Below, in pieces: positions 24,528-36,628 of a stretch of 64,000 bases of DNA (within the stretch, counting starts at the first letter, position 1; each line of letters begins with the position of its first letter). The position numbers were made by a program, and so were the translations under genes. The notes under the pieces were generated by a model. The model was not told the DNA's origin, searched no databases, and saw only the letters and a program-made list of their open reading frames with translations. The stretch comes from Balaenoptera acutorostrata (lineage: Eukaryota; Chordata; Mammalia; Artiodactyla; Balaenopteridae), in assembly GCF_949987535.1 (NCBI RefSeq), contig NC_080067.1, positions 29,726,039 through 29,790,038 on the forward strand, read 5' to 3'.

Positions 24528-24847
24528 TTTTGTTTGCTTGTTTGTTTTTTTTGTTTTTTTAAATTTTATTTATTTATTTATTTATGGCTGTGTTGGGTCT
24601 TCGTTTCTGTGCGAGGGCTTTCTCCAGTTGCGGCAAGTGGGGGCCACTCTTCATCGCGGTGCACGGGCCTCTCACTATCGCGGCCTCTCTTGTTGCGGAG
24701 CACAGGCTCCAGACGCGCAGGCTCAGTAGTTGTGGCTCACGGGCCTATTCGCTCCGCGGCATGTGGGATCTTCCCAGACCAGGGCTCGAACCCGTGTCCC
24801 CCGCATTGGCAGGCAGACTCTCAACCACTGCACCACCAGGAAAGCCC
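24528..24847 (-). mobile_element. CHR-2-type cetacean SINE with perfect 16-bp duplication
   Basis: Minus-strand copy. The duplicated target gagaaaattaattctt occurs exactly at 24512-24527 and 24848-24863. The (AAAT)n tail lies at about 24560-24584. The perfect duplication and low body divergence point to a comparatively recent insertion. Frames of 63-126 codons across it are SINE readings. Confidence 0.95.
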
Positions 24848-24999
24848 GAGAAAATTAATTCTTGCCTTGTGTCCCACTGGACTTTCGTGAACTGTGATTT
24901 TTAGTCAGTATAAGCACTTCTGAGACAGACCTTTTTTTCAGAGACATTCGTGTTAAAAATCTTACCAAGGTTTAATAGAAATTTTTGATCATCACTTTT

Positions 25000-25275
25000 A
25001 TTTTTGCATTTCTTTTTTTACTGTTTTTCTTTTCTGTTTATAAGAATAATGCATGTTCATTATAGAACACTGCGAGAAAAAAGTATAAAGAATAAAATTC
25101 GCTTACATATTCATAATGTAGACTGAATAATAATATTTTGATTATTTTGGTTTTACCTTTTATCTGTGAACCTATATGTACATACATTGCAACCAAAATG
25201 TATATATTGTTTTCTTTTCCCCCTTCAGAATATTTCCTGAGCGTTTTCCTATGTCTTTATAAACTCTTTGGAAAC
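25000..25275 (-). mobile_element. Ancient L1ME-like 3' end
   Basis: 'ataatgcatgttcattatag', 'aaaaagtataaagaataaaa' and 'tttcctgagcgttttcctat' are the phrases of the old L1ME/L1MC 3' terminus. It is strongly diverged. Confidence 0.5.
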
Positions 25276-25329
25276 ATTTATTTATAATTCTGATCTTGAA
25301 TTTTCCCTTTTTGGGGGGATGACTCTCAA

Positions 25330-25780
25330 ATCTATCATGTCAAGTTAACAACTCCTTGTTCTAGATTTTGACCCAGACAATCTCCTACCTACTCAATAGG
25401 CTGCAAACTGTCCTCACCGCCTACTTCTAGAATATTTTCCTTTTCAAATCCCAATCCCTCTGTTAATGGTGCTGAAATTCTCTTGATAATGTAGGCTAAC
25501 AATTTTTTAATCCTCTTGCATTTCTCTCTCCTGTCCCCCTGTTTCCAATTACTCACTATGCCCCAGGGTAAGATCTTGGCAATGTCATTCATATTCTTTC
25601 TTCCTTTCCAGTCTTATTTGGACAATTTCTTAAGTAAAGCCTGTAGCAGGGCAGTCCTTGTTCCATTGTCATGGACACCATGGCCTTCTTCCATTGCCAC
25701 CTCCCTAGTGTAGACCACCATTACCTGCCTCTGGATTATTATGATATACTTTTAACCAGATCCCAGCTTATGCTAAGGCA
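25330..25780 (+). mobile_element. L2 fragment, part 1
   Basis: Pyrimidine-rich L2 ORF2/3' sequence ('tccattgccacctccctagt', 'attacctgcctctggattat', 'ttttaaccagatcccagctt'). A MIR-like piece separates it from part 2. Confidence 0.6.
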
Positions 25781-25784
25781 AGCT

Positions 25785-25962
25785 CAAAAGTCCTTGAGGA
25801 ATTATAGAATATCAGTGATGAAAGAAGCTTTCATCTAGGAAAGAAAATGAGGTTTAGAGAGATTAATTTTCTTGATATCAAATAACTGTAAGTAGCACTA
25901 GAACCAGGTGTCCAAACTCTTATTTTAGAATTCTTTCAATTCCATTACATCTTCTTCAGAGC
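25785..25962 (-). mobile_element. MIR-like relic between L2 parts
   Basis: 'agaaaatgaggtttagagag' and 'tagaaccaggtgtccaaact' match the reverse MIR core in order. It is weak. Confidence 0.45.
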
Positions 25963-25964
25963 TT

Positions 25965-26440
25965 TCTTAATGAGTGTTAAGTAAACACCAAAATCCTTAG
26001 CCAGCAATTCAGGGTCCTCCACAATCTGACTCCCAGTTCACACTTCCAGCTCACCTCTCCTTGCTCTTTGAACACCCCTCATCGTTCTACCGTATCGCTC
26101 CTGCCTTTCTCCCCATGTAGAATGGCATCACAGCCTACCATGACCCGCCCACACCCACCTCCACTGGTTGAAATGCTTCTTGCGATTCAAAGCCAAGATG
26201 TAACCTAGCCTCTTCAGTCATGTCTTTCTTGAAGATTCCTGTTGAAATGCCCTTTAATCTGCCCTCTAAACTGCAAATCATTTGAGTATATAATAGTTGT
26301 CAGTTCCTGGTAATACAGATTTTACATAAAAACATGGATTGCAACATCCCTACTAAGTTCTCTGCTCCTTAAGGACAAGGATAAGGAGTTCTTAATCATT
26401 ATTTCATTCAAAACATGTAGAACACAGCCTTCTGTGTAGT
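25965..26440 (+). mobile_element. L2 fragment, part 2
   Basis: 'cagggtcctccacaatctga', 'cacctctccttgctctttga' and 'agatgtaacctagcctcttc' continue the L2 toward its 3' end. Confidence 0.65.
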
Positions 26441-27479
26441 TCAGGATCATGAAATCTTTTTTTTTTGGATAAATAAATCATCTTATTGGTTCAGATACAG
26501 ATATTAATTATAATTATATTCACAAACAAAAGTTCGAATAGTTTGAAAATTCTGACAAAATTACTAAATTATTTAATTTTGATATCCTATGTTAGGGTGT
26601 GCACATCAGAAGGAGTACATGATACTGGACTGTAGGAAGGAAATATTAAAACTTTTATATATGTTTATCTCTTGATCTTTAAAAATATTGCTGTTTCTTG
26701 TGTAGGTTTTATATATAATTTATTACTAAAGAAGTCAATGTAGATAATTTACAAATGAACTTATTTGTAAATAGGATATGAAAGATGTAAAGGAGGCTAT
26801 GAAGTCAAAAAATTATATTGCTGGGATGCACTCAGAAATGTACAAAGAGGAGTTTCATTTCTGGCAGTGGCTGGCTAGACTATTCTGGACAGTACTCCCA
26901 CTATTATAGTTTCCCCAAATAGCTTGCTATAGTTCAAATCAGGGAAGTTTCTTATTGCCCAGTGTTCAAAATAGATATGTGCACTTGCTTAAAATGTGGT
27001 CCTGATTCTCATCTTTAAAGAAAATCCAATCTTCATAATGATACAGGTGAAGCTGAGGGTTGATCTTTATCATGGGTCTAGTCATGTTTTGCTGGTTTGT
27101 GGCAGATGAACAAGGAAATAAGGAAATGTATTGGCTCCTCTCCTGCCCTGAGGGGGCTCCTAGTGAGTGAATTACATGGCTACCACAGCAGATGATGGCA
27201 GGATACCAAAGTTTGGATTTCTATACACAATCAATTTCTAGATGCTCACTGTTATAAACCAACTTCAACCACCCCACAGGCATCGTTTTTAGGAACAGTC
27301 AATAATCAATGAGCAAATACTGTTCTTAAGTCTACTTATATATTCTTTTAAATTAAAAAGTGTACTTTTTCCTGAATAGAAATTTATATTGTAGGAGTTT
27401 TTTTCCAGCTTATGATGATTATTGTTACATTTTGTGAGATAGATGTTGAAGGAAACTTTTTAGTTTTATGAGGCATCTA
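26441..27479. other. Unannotated stretch
   Basis: A T run lies at 26457-26467. No gene was recognised. Confidence 0.35.
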
Positions 27480-28340
27480 TCATAATAATTTTAAAGTGTT
27501 TTATTTAACTTTGAATAGGCAATGTACCTATATAGTTAAATACTCAAAAAATATAAAATGATTTACAGTGAAAACAGTTTTTTCTCCCAACTCTGTCTCC
27601 CAGTTGTCAAGTTTTCTTCCACACAGGGAATCAATACGATTAGTTTCTAAGCAATTCATGAGATAGTTAAATACGAGCAAAAATAGTATACATTTTCCCA
27701 CTTTTCTTGAGCAAATATTATCATACTATATGCGTTCTCTTGGTCTGTGGGTCTTTGAGATATTTTCACATCAGTATATGTATGAGCACCTCAGTCTTCC
27801 TTTTTTTTTTTTTTTTTGCTTTTCCTCAGACATACTATTTCTCTGTATGTATGCAGTATACTACTTAATTTTTTTAAACCAATCCTCTATTGACAGATAT
27901 TGAGATGTTTCCAGTATTTTGTTTTAAAAAATAACTTTGCAGTGAATTATCTTGTTACCAGAGATACAATATAGGACAATATTTTAAAATTGGCTTTGCT
28001 GGCTCAGAGGGCATGTGCATTTGTCATGTGGAGAGCTATCAGCTACTTACCCTGCAGAGTGAGTCTCCCCATCTCCAATTTTATAGGAGACACACGCGGC
28101 TCCTGCTTTCTTGAAGTTTTGCCCATGGAGGGCATTACCAAACTTTTGGATCTTTTCCAGTCTAACAGGTAAAAAATGGTATTGTGGTGTAGTTTTAATG
28201 TGAATTGTTCTCATTATAACTGAACTGTGTCATTTTCATATACCTAAGAATCATTTGTATTTCTTCTTTCAGGATCTGTTTCTTTATGAACTTCACCCAT
28301 TTTTTAATTTGATTTTTTTCTCTCCAATTTGAAGGAACCT
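27480..28340 (-). mobile_element. Ancient L1/HAL1-like body
   Basis: It carries the reverse old-L1 3' UTR/ORF2 order: an A/T-rich 3' part, 'gacagatattgagatgtttc', 'tctaacaggtaaaaaatggt' and 'tcatttgtatttcttctttc'. A poly(T) at 27803-27819 may be a separate small insertion. Confidence 0.5.
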
Positions 28341-28597
28341 TCTTTCTTATATGTATATATATATAAAATCAGCCCTTTTTCTGTATGAATTGCAAATTTT
28401 TTTTACCACTTTTTTTCTGTTCATCTCAATTTTATCTGAAATGCCTTTGCAGCATTAAACCACCAGCTTCCTAAATTTCAGTCAAAAACAAGAAATACAA
28501 CTAAAGAGAAGAAAATTTGGAAGAGAAAGATAACATTACATGAAAGATAATTAACAGGAAGTTGAAAAGTAACATGTGGAATTTACGAAATTCCTTA

Positions 28598-28690
28598 TTT
28601 TACAAATGAGGATGTCGTGACTCAGAGATGTTAAAGGTCATACACAGTCATCCAGCATGTAGTGGGAGACTATACAGCAGGCATTGTTGG
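28598..28690 (-). mobile_element. MIR fragment
   Basis: 'ttattttacaaatgaggatg' followed by 'gactcagagatgttaaaggt' is the reverse MIR core. Confidence 0.6.
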
Positions 28691-28699
28691 TTGCCAACC

Positions 28700-29125
28700 C
28701 AAGGCCGTTTACTCTTCCTTGGTGGCTGATCCTACTTGTTTAGGTTTTTACCCCTGACTCAGTGACCCAGAGCTAATCCTGATTAGTCTCAGCCTTAAGA
28801 ATAGGCATGCAAACTCTTCCTGGCAACTAGCCAATGAAATGAGAGGAAAAGTCTGTTCAAGGGGCTTCTTGTAAAAGTTCTCTGGCTCACGAAAGCAGGC
28901 ACACAGGACTGATGCCCTCCTTTTTTCAGCTGGGCTTTGCCGATTGAGATTTGCTGCCTAGAACTGAGGCAGCCACCTTGTCACCACGAGGGGAGCTAGC
29001 CCTAAGGCGAGTGGCATGCTGAGGATGGCGGAGCAGAAAGGGAAATCGCTGGGGTTCTGGATGATGTTGTTGAGTTGCTGAATTAACCAATTTTGGAAAC
29101 CTTCTTCCTTGGATTTCTAGTTATA
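28700..29125 (+). mobile_element. MLT1-like LTR
   Basis: 'gccaatgaaatgagaggaaa', 'gaggcagccaccttgtcacc', 'tgaggatggcggagcagaaa' and 'ttgttgagttgctgaattaa' follow the 3' half of an old MLT1 LTR. Confidence 0.5.
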
Positions 29126-29483
29126 TGAGGCAGTAATTCGTATTTATTTGTTTATTTTTTATCTTTGCAAGTATTTCTTTTATTGTTTCCACTCTTTTCT
29201 TGATGCCCCTCAATGGAAGCAGTGAAGATGACCCAACTGCTCTTGTGAGTTTAAGATTGTCAGTGTCACCTTCTCCTGCCCCCTTAATTAGTCTCTGCTT
29301 CCCTCTCCTCTCCCCTCCTCTCAGCCCATGACTTTGGTTATCTTCTCAGGTGTGGGGAAACTCAACATGCAAATATATACCTGAGTCTCTAACCAATGGC
29401 TTTTTGGCCTAAGAGTTGATTATTTTCTTCATTTGTTTCTGGTTTTTCAGTGTGCAGCCAACTCATTTTTATTTTAAAAATTT
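29126..29483. other. Unannotated stretch
   Basis: Nothing recognised. Confidence 0.35.
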
Positions 29484-29555
29484 AGTTTAATTATTTTTAA
29501 TTGCAGTATAGTTGATTTATAATATTGTGTTAGTTTCACGTGTACAGCACAGTGA

Positions 29556-29590
<35 letters not shown>

Positions 29591-29690
29591 TTTTTCATAT
29601 TCTTTTACCCTTATAGATTATTACAAAATATTGAATATAGTTCCCTGTGTTATACAGTAGGTCCTTGTTGGTCTTATTTATATATTTACT
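29484..29690 (-). mobile_element. L1 3'-UTR fragment with (TA)n
   Basis: 'gcagtatagttgatttataa' and 'gttccctgtgttatacagta' are L1 3' UTR in reverse. An AT microsatellite at about 29559-29588 lies within it. Its right edge adjoins the BEX retrocopy tail. Confidence 0.8.
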
Positions 29691-30465
29691 TTTTTAAAAA
29701 ACTGCTTTATTAACTTCACAATATATAATGAACATCTCTCTGTGCAGTAAGTAAAACTCTCCTGCTGACAGAAACTTATAGATTGGGTCAAAAACACAAC
29801 ATTCAATTAGAAGCTGGAAATAGGAGACCCACAAGAAACAAGTAACACCAAAAGGTCTACAACAGAGGTACACCACAAACATTTAAGTTAAGGAAGCAGG
29901 TGTGTCTCCCTATTAACTTCAGGGAAAACATCAGGATTCAAGGCATAAGGCAAAACTCATCACGATGGTCATGGTGAGGGAGGTCTGTGCTAACTGCCCG
30001 CAGACTGCTTTTCCATCAGCTCCCTCACCTCCTCCCCAATCCTTTCCATATTCTCCTCTCTCATCCTTGCCTGTGGTTCTCCAAGCCTCTGAGTCGTGTC
30101 CCATCTATACTGCAGGATGGGCTGCCTAACATGGAACTGCCTATGAAAGTTGTATGCCTAACATGGAACTTTCCTCTAGGTATGCAATATTCACCAGCTT
30201 CCAAAGGGAGGGCCAAAGGCTCTCTTTTATTAGCATCTTGTTCCTTTTCATCCTTTTTTTCATTCTCCTGGTTGGCATTTTCCATGCTGAGATTTTTTTT
30301 GCTGCTTGTTCTTCTTGGGACGCCATTGCTTCTGGGCTGTCCTTGCTGTCTCCTTCTCCTCCCGATTCTCTCACTGCTTCACTGAAACCCGCAGACCTGC
30401 AGAAGGTTGGGGTCGGGGCAGGGTGGTGCTGCAGCGAGGCGGTTGGCTCCTTCCCGGCCCCTTGT
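29691..30465 (-). pseudogene. BEX-family processed pseudogene (BEX1-like)
   Basis: This is an intronless copy of a BEX (brain-expressed X-linked) mRNA on the minus strand. It has a GC-rich leader (about 30327-30465), a coding relic, a 3' UTR, AATAAA (plus-strand complement 29706-29711) and a short A tail next to 29691. The relic spans about 29938-30326. It keeps [15 protein letters not shown] and [13 protein letters not shown] in one frame and the terminal DEFCLMP with its CAAX-like end in another. It is broken by an extra A in an A-run near the start, by frameshifts, and by a partial duplication of 'gcctaacatggaact' (two copies about 33 bases apart near 30124-30170). BEX1/BEX2 paralogues are very similar. 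The MENANQENE phrase favours BEX1, but the parent is not settled. The parents are small signalling adaptors encoded on the X chromosome. This copy cannot make the full protein. Confidence 0.9.
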
Positions 30466-30949
30466 TTATTTTTTAAGCTAGTTGAGTTGACGTTTCCTAT
30501 CACGTGCAGCTTAGAGCTTTGATATTGATACAACCCAGGACTTAAATCTCCCACTCCAAGCTAAGTGAAGTTTTGAATATGTTGTGTTCTTTACAGATAG
30601 ACACCAGGTGTGAAAATCTTATCATTTTCATGGAGAAGGATATTGGAGAACATTTTTCCTCCAGATTAAAAGCAAGTGGAGAAATTCGTATTTATAAAGC
30701 TAAATGAAATACAAAATTCTTTACCGTGATCCCACTTCAGGCAGGCTAAGTCACTTGTTCTGTATGGTAATGATTTTTCAAAATGTGTGGAAAGGTTTTG
30801 CTTCTTTGTGACATTGAAGTCAAAGTTGATACTGATATTTTCATTTGGGGCTCACTTACTGTAAAAGCGCACACCTGTCCATTGTTTTTCATCATTCTCC
30901 TGTTCCTGTCAGTTGGGTGTATGATATAAAATAAGATGCTTCTGTGTAG
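30466..30949. other. Unannotated stretch
   Basis: Nothing recognised. The left boundary depends on where the BEX leader ends. Confidence 0.35.
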
Positions 30950-31535
30950 CACTTAAGACCCTCCATATCCAGCCTCAATTTACCCCTCTGACCCCATTTC
31001 TCACTATATCTCTTGATTTATCCTTTGTGCCAGCGAGCCTGAATTAATGTTCTTCCCACCCATGACCTCCCCATGTCCTTGCTACTTTGTTCACCTTCCT
31101 TCACTTTGCAGGGCATGGCTTATCCTGTGCTTGAAGTCCAAATTCTGTACCTCCTATCTCCAATTCCATCTTCCCTGTGAAGTTTTCCATGATACCTCTT
31201 TCTCTGCTCTCAACTCAGGTGGCAAGTAGTACTCCTTATTCTGAACTCCCGTAGCATTTTATCTTTGCCTCTTTAATAAGTTGATGCCTTGTATTTATCT
31301 TTATTTTTTTAATGTATTTTTCCTCTGGCTACTTTCTCCTGCTTTTTAAATATTTCTAAATTTGTAAGTATGACTTTAAAAATGGAAATACCTAAATGAT
31401 CTTGAATTTCCTGACTACCCTCTTAAGCTCTTTAAGGGCATACTTATATTTGTTTCATTTTTATAACTCTCCAGTAGTGCTAACACTAACACTGAGCCTT
31501 GCCCATAGTATTTGTAGGATAAATATATTGGATAT
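30950..31535 (+). mobile_element. L2 fragment
   Basis: 'taagaccctccatatccagc', 'tgtgaagttttccatgatac' and 'ctcttaagctctttaagggc' follow the L2 3' region in the plus orientation. Confidence 0.6.
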
Positions 31536-31977
31536 TTTGTCATTTTTTCCCAAACACTTTTACAGCTTGCTTGTTTGTACTTGTATCAATTCAACTATCC
31601 ATCAATAAATCTCCAGAATGATCTCTCAGAGTTGAAAAGCAAGGAGTCAATCACACTCCATAATTCTTCAAAAAGGAAAGGATTTCAGTAGTGTCAGGTA
31701 GTGTTGGTCAGAGTAACTATAGCTACTATTCTTGCTAGTCATGGTAGAATTCAATAATTAAAAGTTGGATTGTTTTTTCTGAATCACTGCCCACCTCTGT
31801 CGCATTTGCTCCTAGGACGTCATAGCAGAACAATAAGACTCTAAAAAATACATCCATTAAATCAATTAGCTTTGTGGGGAGTAGTAGGCTATAATTACTT
31901 GCCTTATAGTAGACTGATCATAATGTGCTTTTAAAATTCACATATTTCCTGTGAAACCTAAAAAAGTTATACAAATG
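31536..31977. other. Unannotated stretch
   Basis: Nothing recognised. Confidence 0.35.
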
Positions 31978-32283
31978 AACTTATTTAAAAACAGAAACAG
32001 ACTCACAGACATAGAAAACAACCTTATGGTTACCAAAGGGGGAAGGGGGAGAGGGTAAATTATGAGTTTGGGATTAACAGATATACACTACTAGATATAA
32101 AATAGATAAACAATAAGGACCTACTGTATAGCACAGGGAACTATATTCAATATCTTGTAATAACCTATAATGGAAAAGAATCTGAAAAAGAATGTATATA
32201 TATATATGTATAACTAAATCACTTTGCTGTATACCTAAAACATTGTAAATTAACTATATTTCAATTAAAAAATAAAAATAAAA
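31978..32283 (+). mobile_element. 5'-truncated L1, plus strand
   Basis: 'ggaccaaagggggaagggg'-type 3' UTR: 'acagatatacactactagat', 'ggacctactgtatagcacag' and 'aaattaactatatttcaatt', then an A-rich tail. Only the final approximately 300 bases of the element are present. Confidence 0.85.
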
Positions 32284-32365
32284 TGTACATATTTCTATAA
32301 AAATAGAATTAATGTGTATTATATTCTAGATTAAAAATCCCTTCAGGAACAAAAATGTTTATTTC

Positions 32366-32835
32366 CCCTTGTTTCAGTTCAGGTCCTCCAGGAAACAGAA
32401 GCTAAGACAGTAGGAAGTACAGGACATTTATTGGGGGCTACATCTATGAAGGATAAAGGGGAAAAGGAGTGAGAGTAGGCAGGGAAAGTCTTTAGATCTG
32501 GGTGTAGTACTTGTGCAACAAGTACTATGACTTAAGAGTAGGAAGGAGGGAGGATTGCGTCGGAAAAGCCTTAGGCTGTGGTGTAGGTCTAAGAAAGTCT
32601 TGTCCAGACCAATCAAAAGCTCTGGTGTAAAGATGGCCATGGAGAAGGTCCACATTGCACAGAAATGGCTGTGCCCTAGCACAACCTCTGAGCTCACTCA
32701 TGGGCTGGGATTGAAAACTGTAGTAAATAGACAAGGTGGTGCACCTGGGTGCCCTGAGCCACCTGCACTTCCTGAAGCAGGTTCTCTCTTGAAGGAAAAG
32801 CTGAGTAGCTCCCTCCATGTTTAGGGCCACACTAA
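32366..32835. mobile_element. LTR-like repeat, family not identified
   Basis: The layout ('gaaacagaagctaagacagt', 'ggacatttattgggggctac', 'gcacagaaatggctgtgccc', 'gcaggttctctcttgaagga') resembles an old mammalian LTR or DNA-element consensus I cannot name. Overlapping frames of about 90-104 codons lie here but show no domain. Confidence 0.35.
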
Positions 32836-33189
32836 ACATGACATCACATATGTACTTGTAGAGAGTAGAACCTGGTTTAGGAAAATGAGTGTATAAATTG
32901 AAAGCATTGTGTTTTTATTCAATGCTTCAGTCTGTGCACATGCTGTGGCTTATTTGCAGATGAAAGTCTTTCTGTGACTCGGTGTTGCTCAAAATGAGAA
33001 TTAGCACAAAAATGACTTTGTATTTTTCCCAATATTTCCAAGTGGCTTTAAAGTTTGCTCACAAATCAATGACTTTGAGTGACTAAATAATTTTCTTCAC
33101 TTGGACAGTGCTTATCTTGCCTTAGATTGAAGCTATTGCTAAATTTAAATTTGGGCTGAAACATGCACTCTCATTTCTAAAAGCCGGTA
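32836..33189. other. Unannotated stretch
   Basis: Nothing recognised. Confidence 0.35.
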
Positions 33190-33425
33190 ATAACAGCTCC
33201 AATTTGCTGGTGTGTATTGTATGACTGTTGTTTACACTGTACACATGAGTGTACATGTTGATCTATAAGGTAGGTGTTGCTATCTAAATTTTATAGACAA
33301 GGAAGCTGAAGTTCAGTATGGGAAAACCTCTCAAGTTAGGTCATGCTTTTAGAAAGTGGTCGGGCTTGGAATGGAATCCACGTCTCTTTCACCCCCCAGC
33401 CTGTGGTTTATCCACTGGCCAAGAT
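33190..33425 (-). mobile_element. MIR element
   Basis: 'tataaggtaggtgttgctat', 'atagacaaggaagctgaagt' and 'cctgtggtttatccactggc' give the reverse MIR in order over nearly full length. Confidence 0.6.
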
Positions 33426-33627
33426 GCCTTGCCTGACGGTTTTCACACAACTGAGTACGTACACAAATTACAACTTCAGGTCCATGCAAGAAATCAAGAG
33501 GGACGGGAGATAAATTTTATCGAGTCTCTCTTTACTATATCACTGTATTATTTCAAATATTTTAAAGTTGAAAGTGGTAATACCTTTAATTCACAGCACA
33601 GAGTTTAACTGGAGAATACAGCAGTTA

Positions 33628-34453
33628 CAGAGTTAGTCCCGTATCCTCGGTTTCACATTTGTGGTTTCAGTTAACCCTAATCAACCGCAGTTTGAAAATA
33701 TTAAATGGAAAATTCCCAAGGTAAACAATTCATAAGTTTTAAATTGCATTCCGTTCTGCACAGAGTGATGAAATCTCACACCATCCTGCTCCATCCCACT
33801 TGGGATGGGAATCATCCTTTTGTTCAGTGTTTCCCACCAGTTAGTCACTCAGTAGCTGTCTGGGTTACAGATCGACTGCTGTGGTTTCTCAGTGCTTGTG
33901 CTCAAGTAACCCTTCTTTTATCTAATAATGGCCCCAAAGCACAAGAGTAGTGATGCCGGCATCAGATATGCCGAAGAGAAGCTGTAAAGTGATTTCTTCA
34001 AGTGTAAAAGGTGAAAGTTCCCAACCTCATAAGGAAAGAAAAAAATATCATATGCTGAGATTGCTAAGATCTACGGTGAGAACAAGTCTTCTGTCCATGA
34101 AATTGTGGAAAGAAGGAAAAAGAAATTTGTGCTAGTTTTGGTGTTGTACCTCAAACTGCAGAAGTTATGGCCACAGGGTGTGTGTAAGTGCTTAGTGAAG
34201 ATGGAAAAGGTGTTAAATTAGGACAAGCTATTTTTTTTGGAGGGGGGGATTCACATAACTTTTATTATAGTATATAATTCTTTTGTTTTATTATTAGTTG
34301 TTATTGTTAATCTCTTTCTGTGCCTAATTTATAAAGTAAACTTTATCATAGGTATGTACGTACAGAGAAAACAGTATATTTACGGTTTGGTACTACCTGT
34401 GGTTTCAGGCATTCACTGCGGCTCTTGGAATGTATCCCCTGTGAATAATACTG
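33628..34453 (+). mobile_element. Internally deleted Tigger (TcMar) DNA transposon
   Basis: It opens with a Tigger2-like terminus ('gttagtcccgtatcctcggt') and ends 'cttggaatgtatcccctgtg' plus 'aatactg'. TA dinucleotides flank both edges (33626-33627 and 34454-34455), as expected for Tc1/mariner insertion. The start of the transposase (MAPKHKSSDAG, ATG at 33928) is visible, but the frame breaks within about 20 codons. The catalytic domain has been lost by an internal deletion joining about 34225 to the 3' end. Inactive. Confidence 0.85.
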
Positions 34454-34884
34454 TATTAGCAAGGTTTTATTATATATCATGCCAGCAGAGTAGTTAATGT
34501 GTGCACAATTGAAATGAATACATTTTATAAATTTTTGTTAAAAGAACTAGCTATATTTTTTCTTCCAGTTGGCTGAACGCTTTGGGTATTTATCTCGTCC
34601 TTTAATAATTTACTATATTACTGTATACTGACAGGTCTTTAAATTCAAATCAACAGAAGCATTTCCTAAGAATCCACAAGTATGTGGAGTTAAACAGAGT
34701 TAGTACTTAATGGAAATTAAGGATACTGTTCAGAGTTTGTTAAAAGGAAGCTGTTTTGCAAGTCAGGAAACCATTTTATATTTTTAATACTCTGCCCCCA
34801 AAAAATATGTTTTTGAAACAAATTTTGGGCTTTTTGTGAAAGAGACAGTTTTAGAATTACAGATAACTAGTAAATTCTTAACAT
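34454..34884. other. Unannotated stretch
   Basis: Nothing recognised. Confidence 0.35.
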
Positions 34885-36096
34885 TTTTATTCTGTTATTT
34901 AAACGATAACAGACAAGTACAGTGAGTAACATGAAGAACCCCTGTGTACCCATTAATATAGTTGAAGCACTTCTTGTAACACGCCCAAATCCCATTCCCC
35001 TCCTTCATTTTTACGGGGTGACCTCTGTCGTGAATTTGGTGTTTATCATTCTCATTCACATTTTTATACTTTATTCCATTTATATATATGCACATGCTGC
35101 CCTCCCCCACAAACTCATAAGTAATACTTAATGTGTTGCATGTTTTCAAAGTTTGTGTAAGTAGTACCAGATTATACATTATGTTTCTGAGATTTGGCTG
35201 TTTTGATTCACATTACCTTATACATGATCTAGAGGTCATTCATTTTAGCATTATGTAATATACTATCAAATGAATATTGAAATACCGCATGTTAAGAATC
35301 CATTCTCGACAGGTAGGAGATTGTTTCTAATTTTCACAATTACAAGTAATGCTACTATGTTCATTCTTTCTTTTGTTTCTTTTTCATAGGTAGGAGTTTC
35401 TCTAGGGTATATACCAAGAATGGAACTGCTGGTTTGAAGTGCATATGCATCTTCAAATTTCACTAAAAAATACCAAGTTTTCTTTGAAGTGGTTGCATCG
35501 TTTCTGTTATCACAAAAATGGAATTATTAGATATTTTAAAACTTTTTCTAATATAATGGATATTAAATAGCATAACATTGTCTTAAATTTTATTTTCCTG
35601 ATTACCAGAGAGATTGAATAATTTTTATTAGCCACTTAATCTTCTCTTCTGTGAATTGCCTGTTGATATCCTTTGTCTACTTTTCTATTTGGTTCTTTGT
35701 CTTTTTCTTACCAATTTGAAGAAATTATTTAAATATGCATACTACACCTTTGTTATTTATTTCATTACAAGTATTTTTTTTCCAGTCTGTGTCTGGGAAC
35801 TTTGATTATGTTTCCTTTTTTGAAAGAACAATTTTCACTTTTAGGTAACTGAATTTATTAATCTGCCGTGATAGTATGTGGTTTTGTTGTGTTTAATAAA
35901 CTCTTTTTTACCCTAAAGCAACAAAAATATTCTATATTTTTTCCTAAATGTTTGAAAGTTTTACTGCTTTACATTGAAGTCTTTAATCCATCTAGAATTA
36001 ATTTTTGGAGTGAAGTAAGTGAGACCTAATTTTTTTTTTCATGTAGATAATTATTTGTCCCAGCATCACATTTAGAATAGCTCTCTCTTACCCCAC
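34885..36096 (-). mobile_element. Old L1/HAL1 body, part 1
   Basis: Read in reverse it is old L1 sequence from the 3' end into ORF2 ('agggtatataccaagaatgg', 'ttgcctgttgatatcctttg', 'ttaatccatctagaattaat'). The MLT1B-type LTR at 36097 interrupts it, and it continues on the other side. Confidence 0.65.
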
Positions 36097-36568
36097 TGTG
36101 ATGGTTAATTTTATATGTCAACTTGGCTAGGCCACAGTGCCCAGATATTTGGTCCAGCAGTATTCTAGATGTTCCTGTGAACATTTTAAAATCTAAGATT
36201 AACATTTAAACAATAGAATTTGAGTAAAGTATATTACCTCCCATAGTGTAAGTGGGCCTCATCCAATCAGTTGTAGCCCTAAATAGAAAAACACTGACCT
36301 CCCCAGAAGAAAAGGAGGGAATTCTGCTAGCAGACTGTCTTCAGACTTGAACTGCAGTATCAACCCTTCCCTGGGTCTCTAACACCTTGGCATACCCTGC
36401 AGATTTTGGACTTGCTAGCCTACACAACTATGTGAGCCAATATTTAAAAATAAATCAATCCCTTTCTCTACTCTCCCCCTCACCCCCTTTACCTTTCTCT
36501 TCCTCTCTCTCTCACTATAGAGATGGATAGATAAATGGGTAGATAGATATACAGATAGATAGATGTAG

Positions 36569-36628
<60 letters not shown>

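Noticed and set aside
30141..30554. 137-codon minus-strand frame as a functional BEX protein
   Set aside because: The frame switches away from the BEX frame after an extra A in an A-run, so only the first few codons are BEX-like in that frame. The whole is a processed pseudogene.
32428..32839. 89-104 codon frames on both strands
   Set aside because: They overlap one another in an LTR-like repeat and share no domain with known proteins.
36571..36626. Possible CRISPR-like or other regular array
   Set aside because: The only arrays are simple di- and tetranucleotide repeats. No spaced repeats of 20-40 bases occur, and the DNA is vertebrate.
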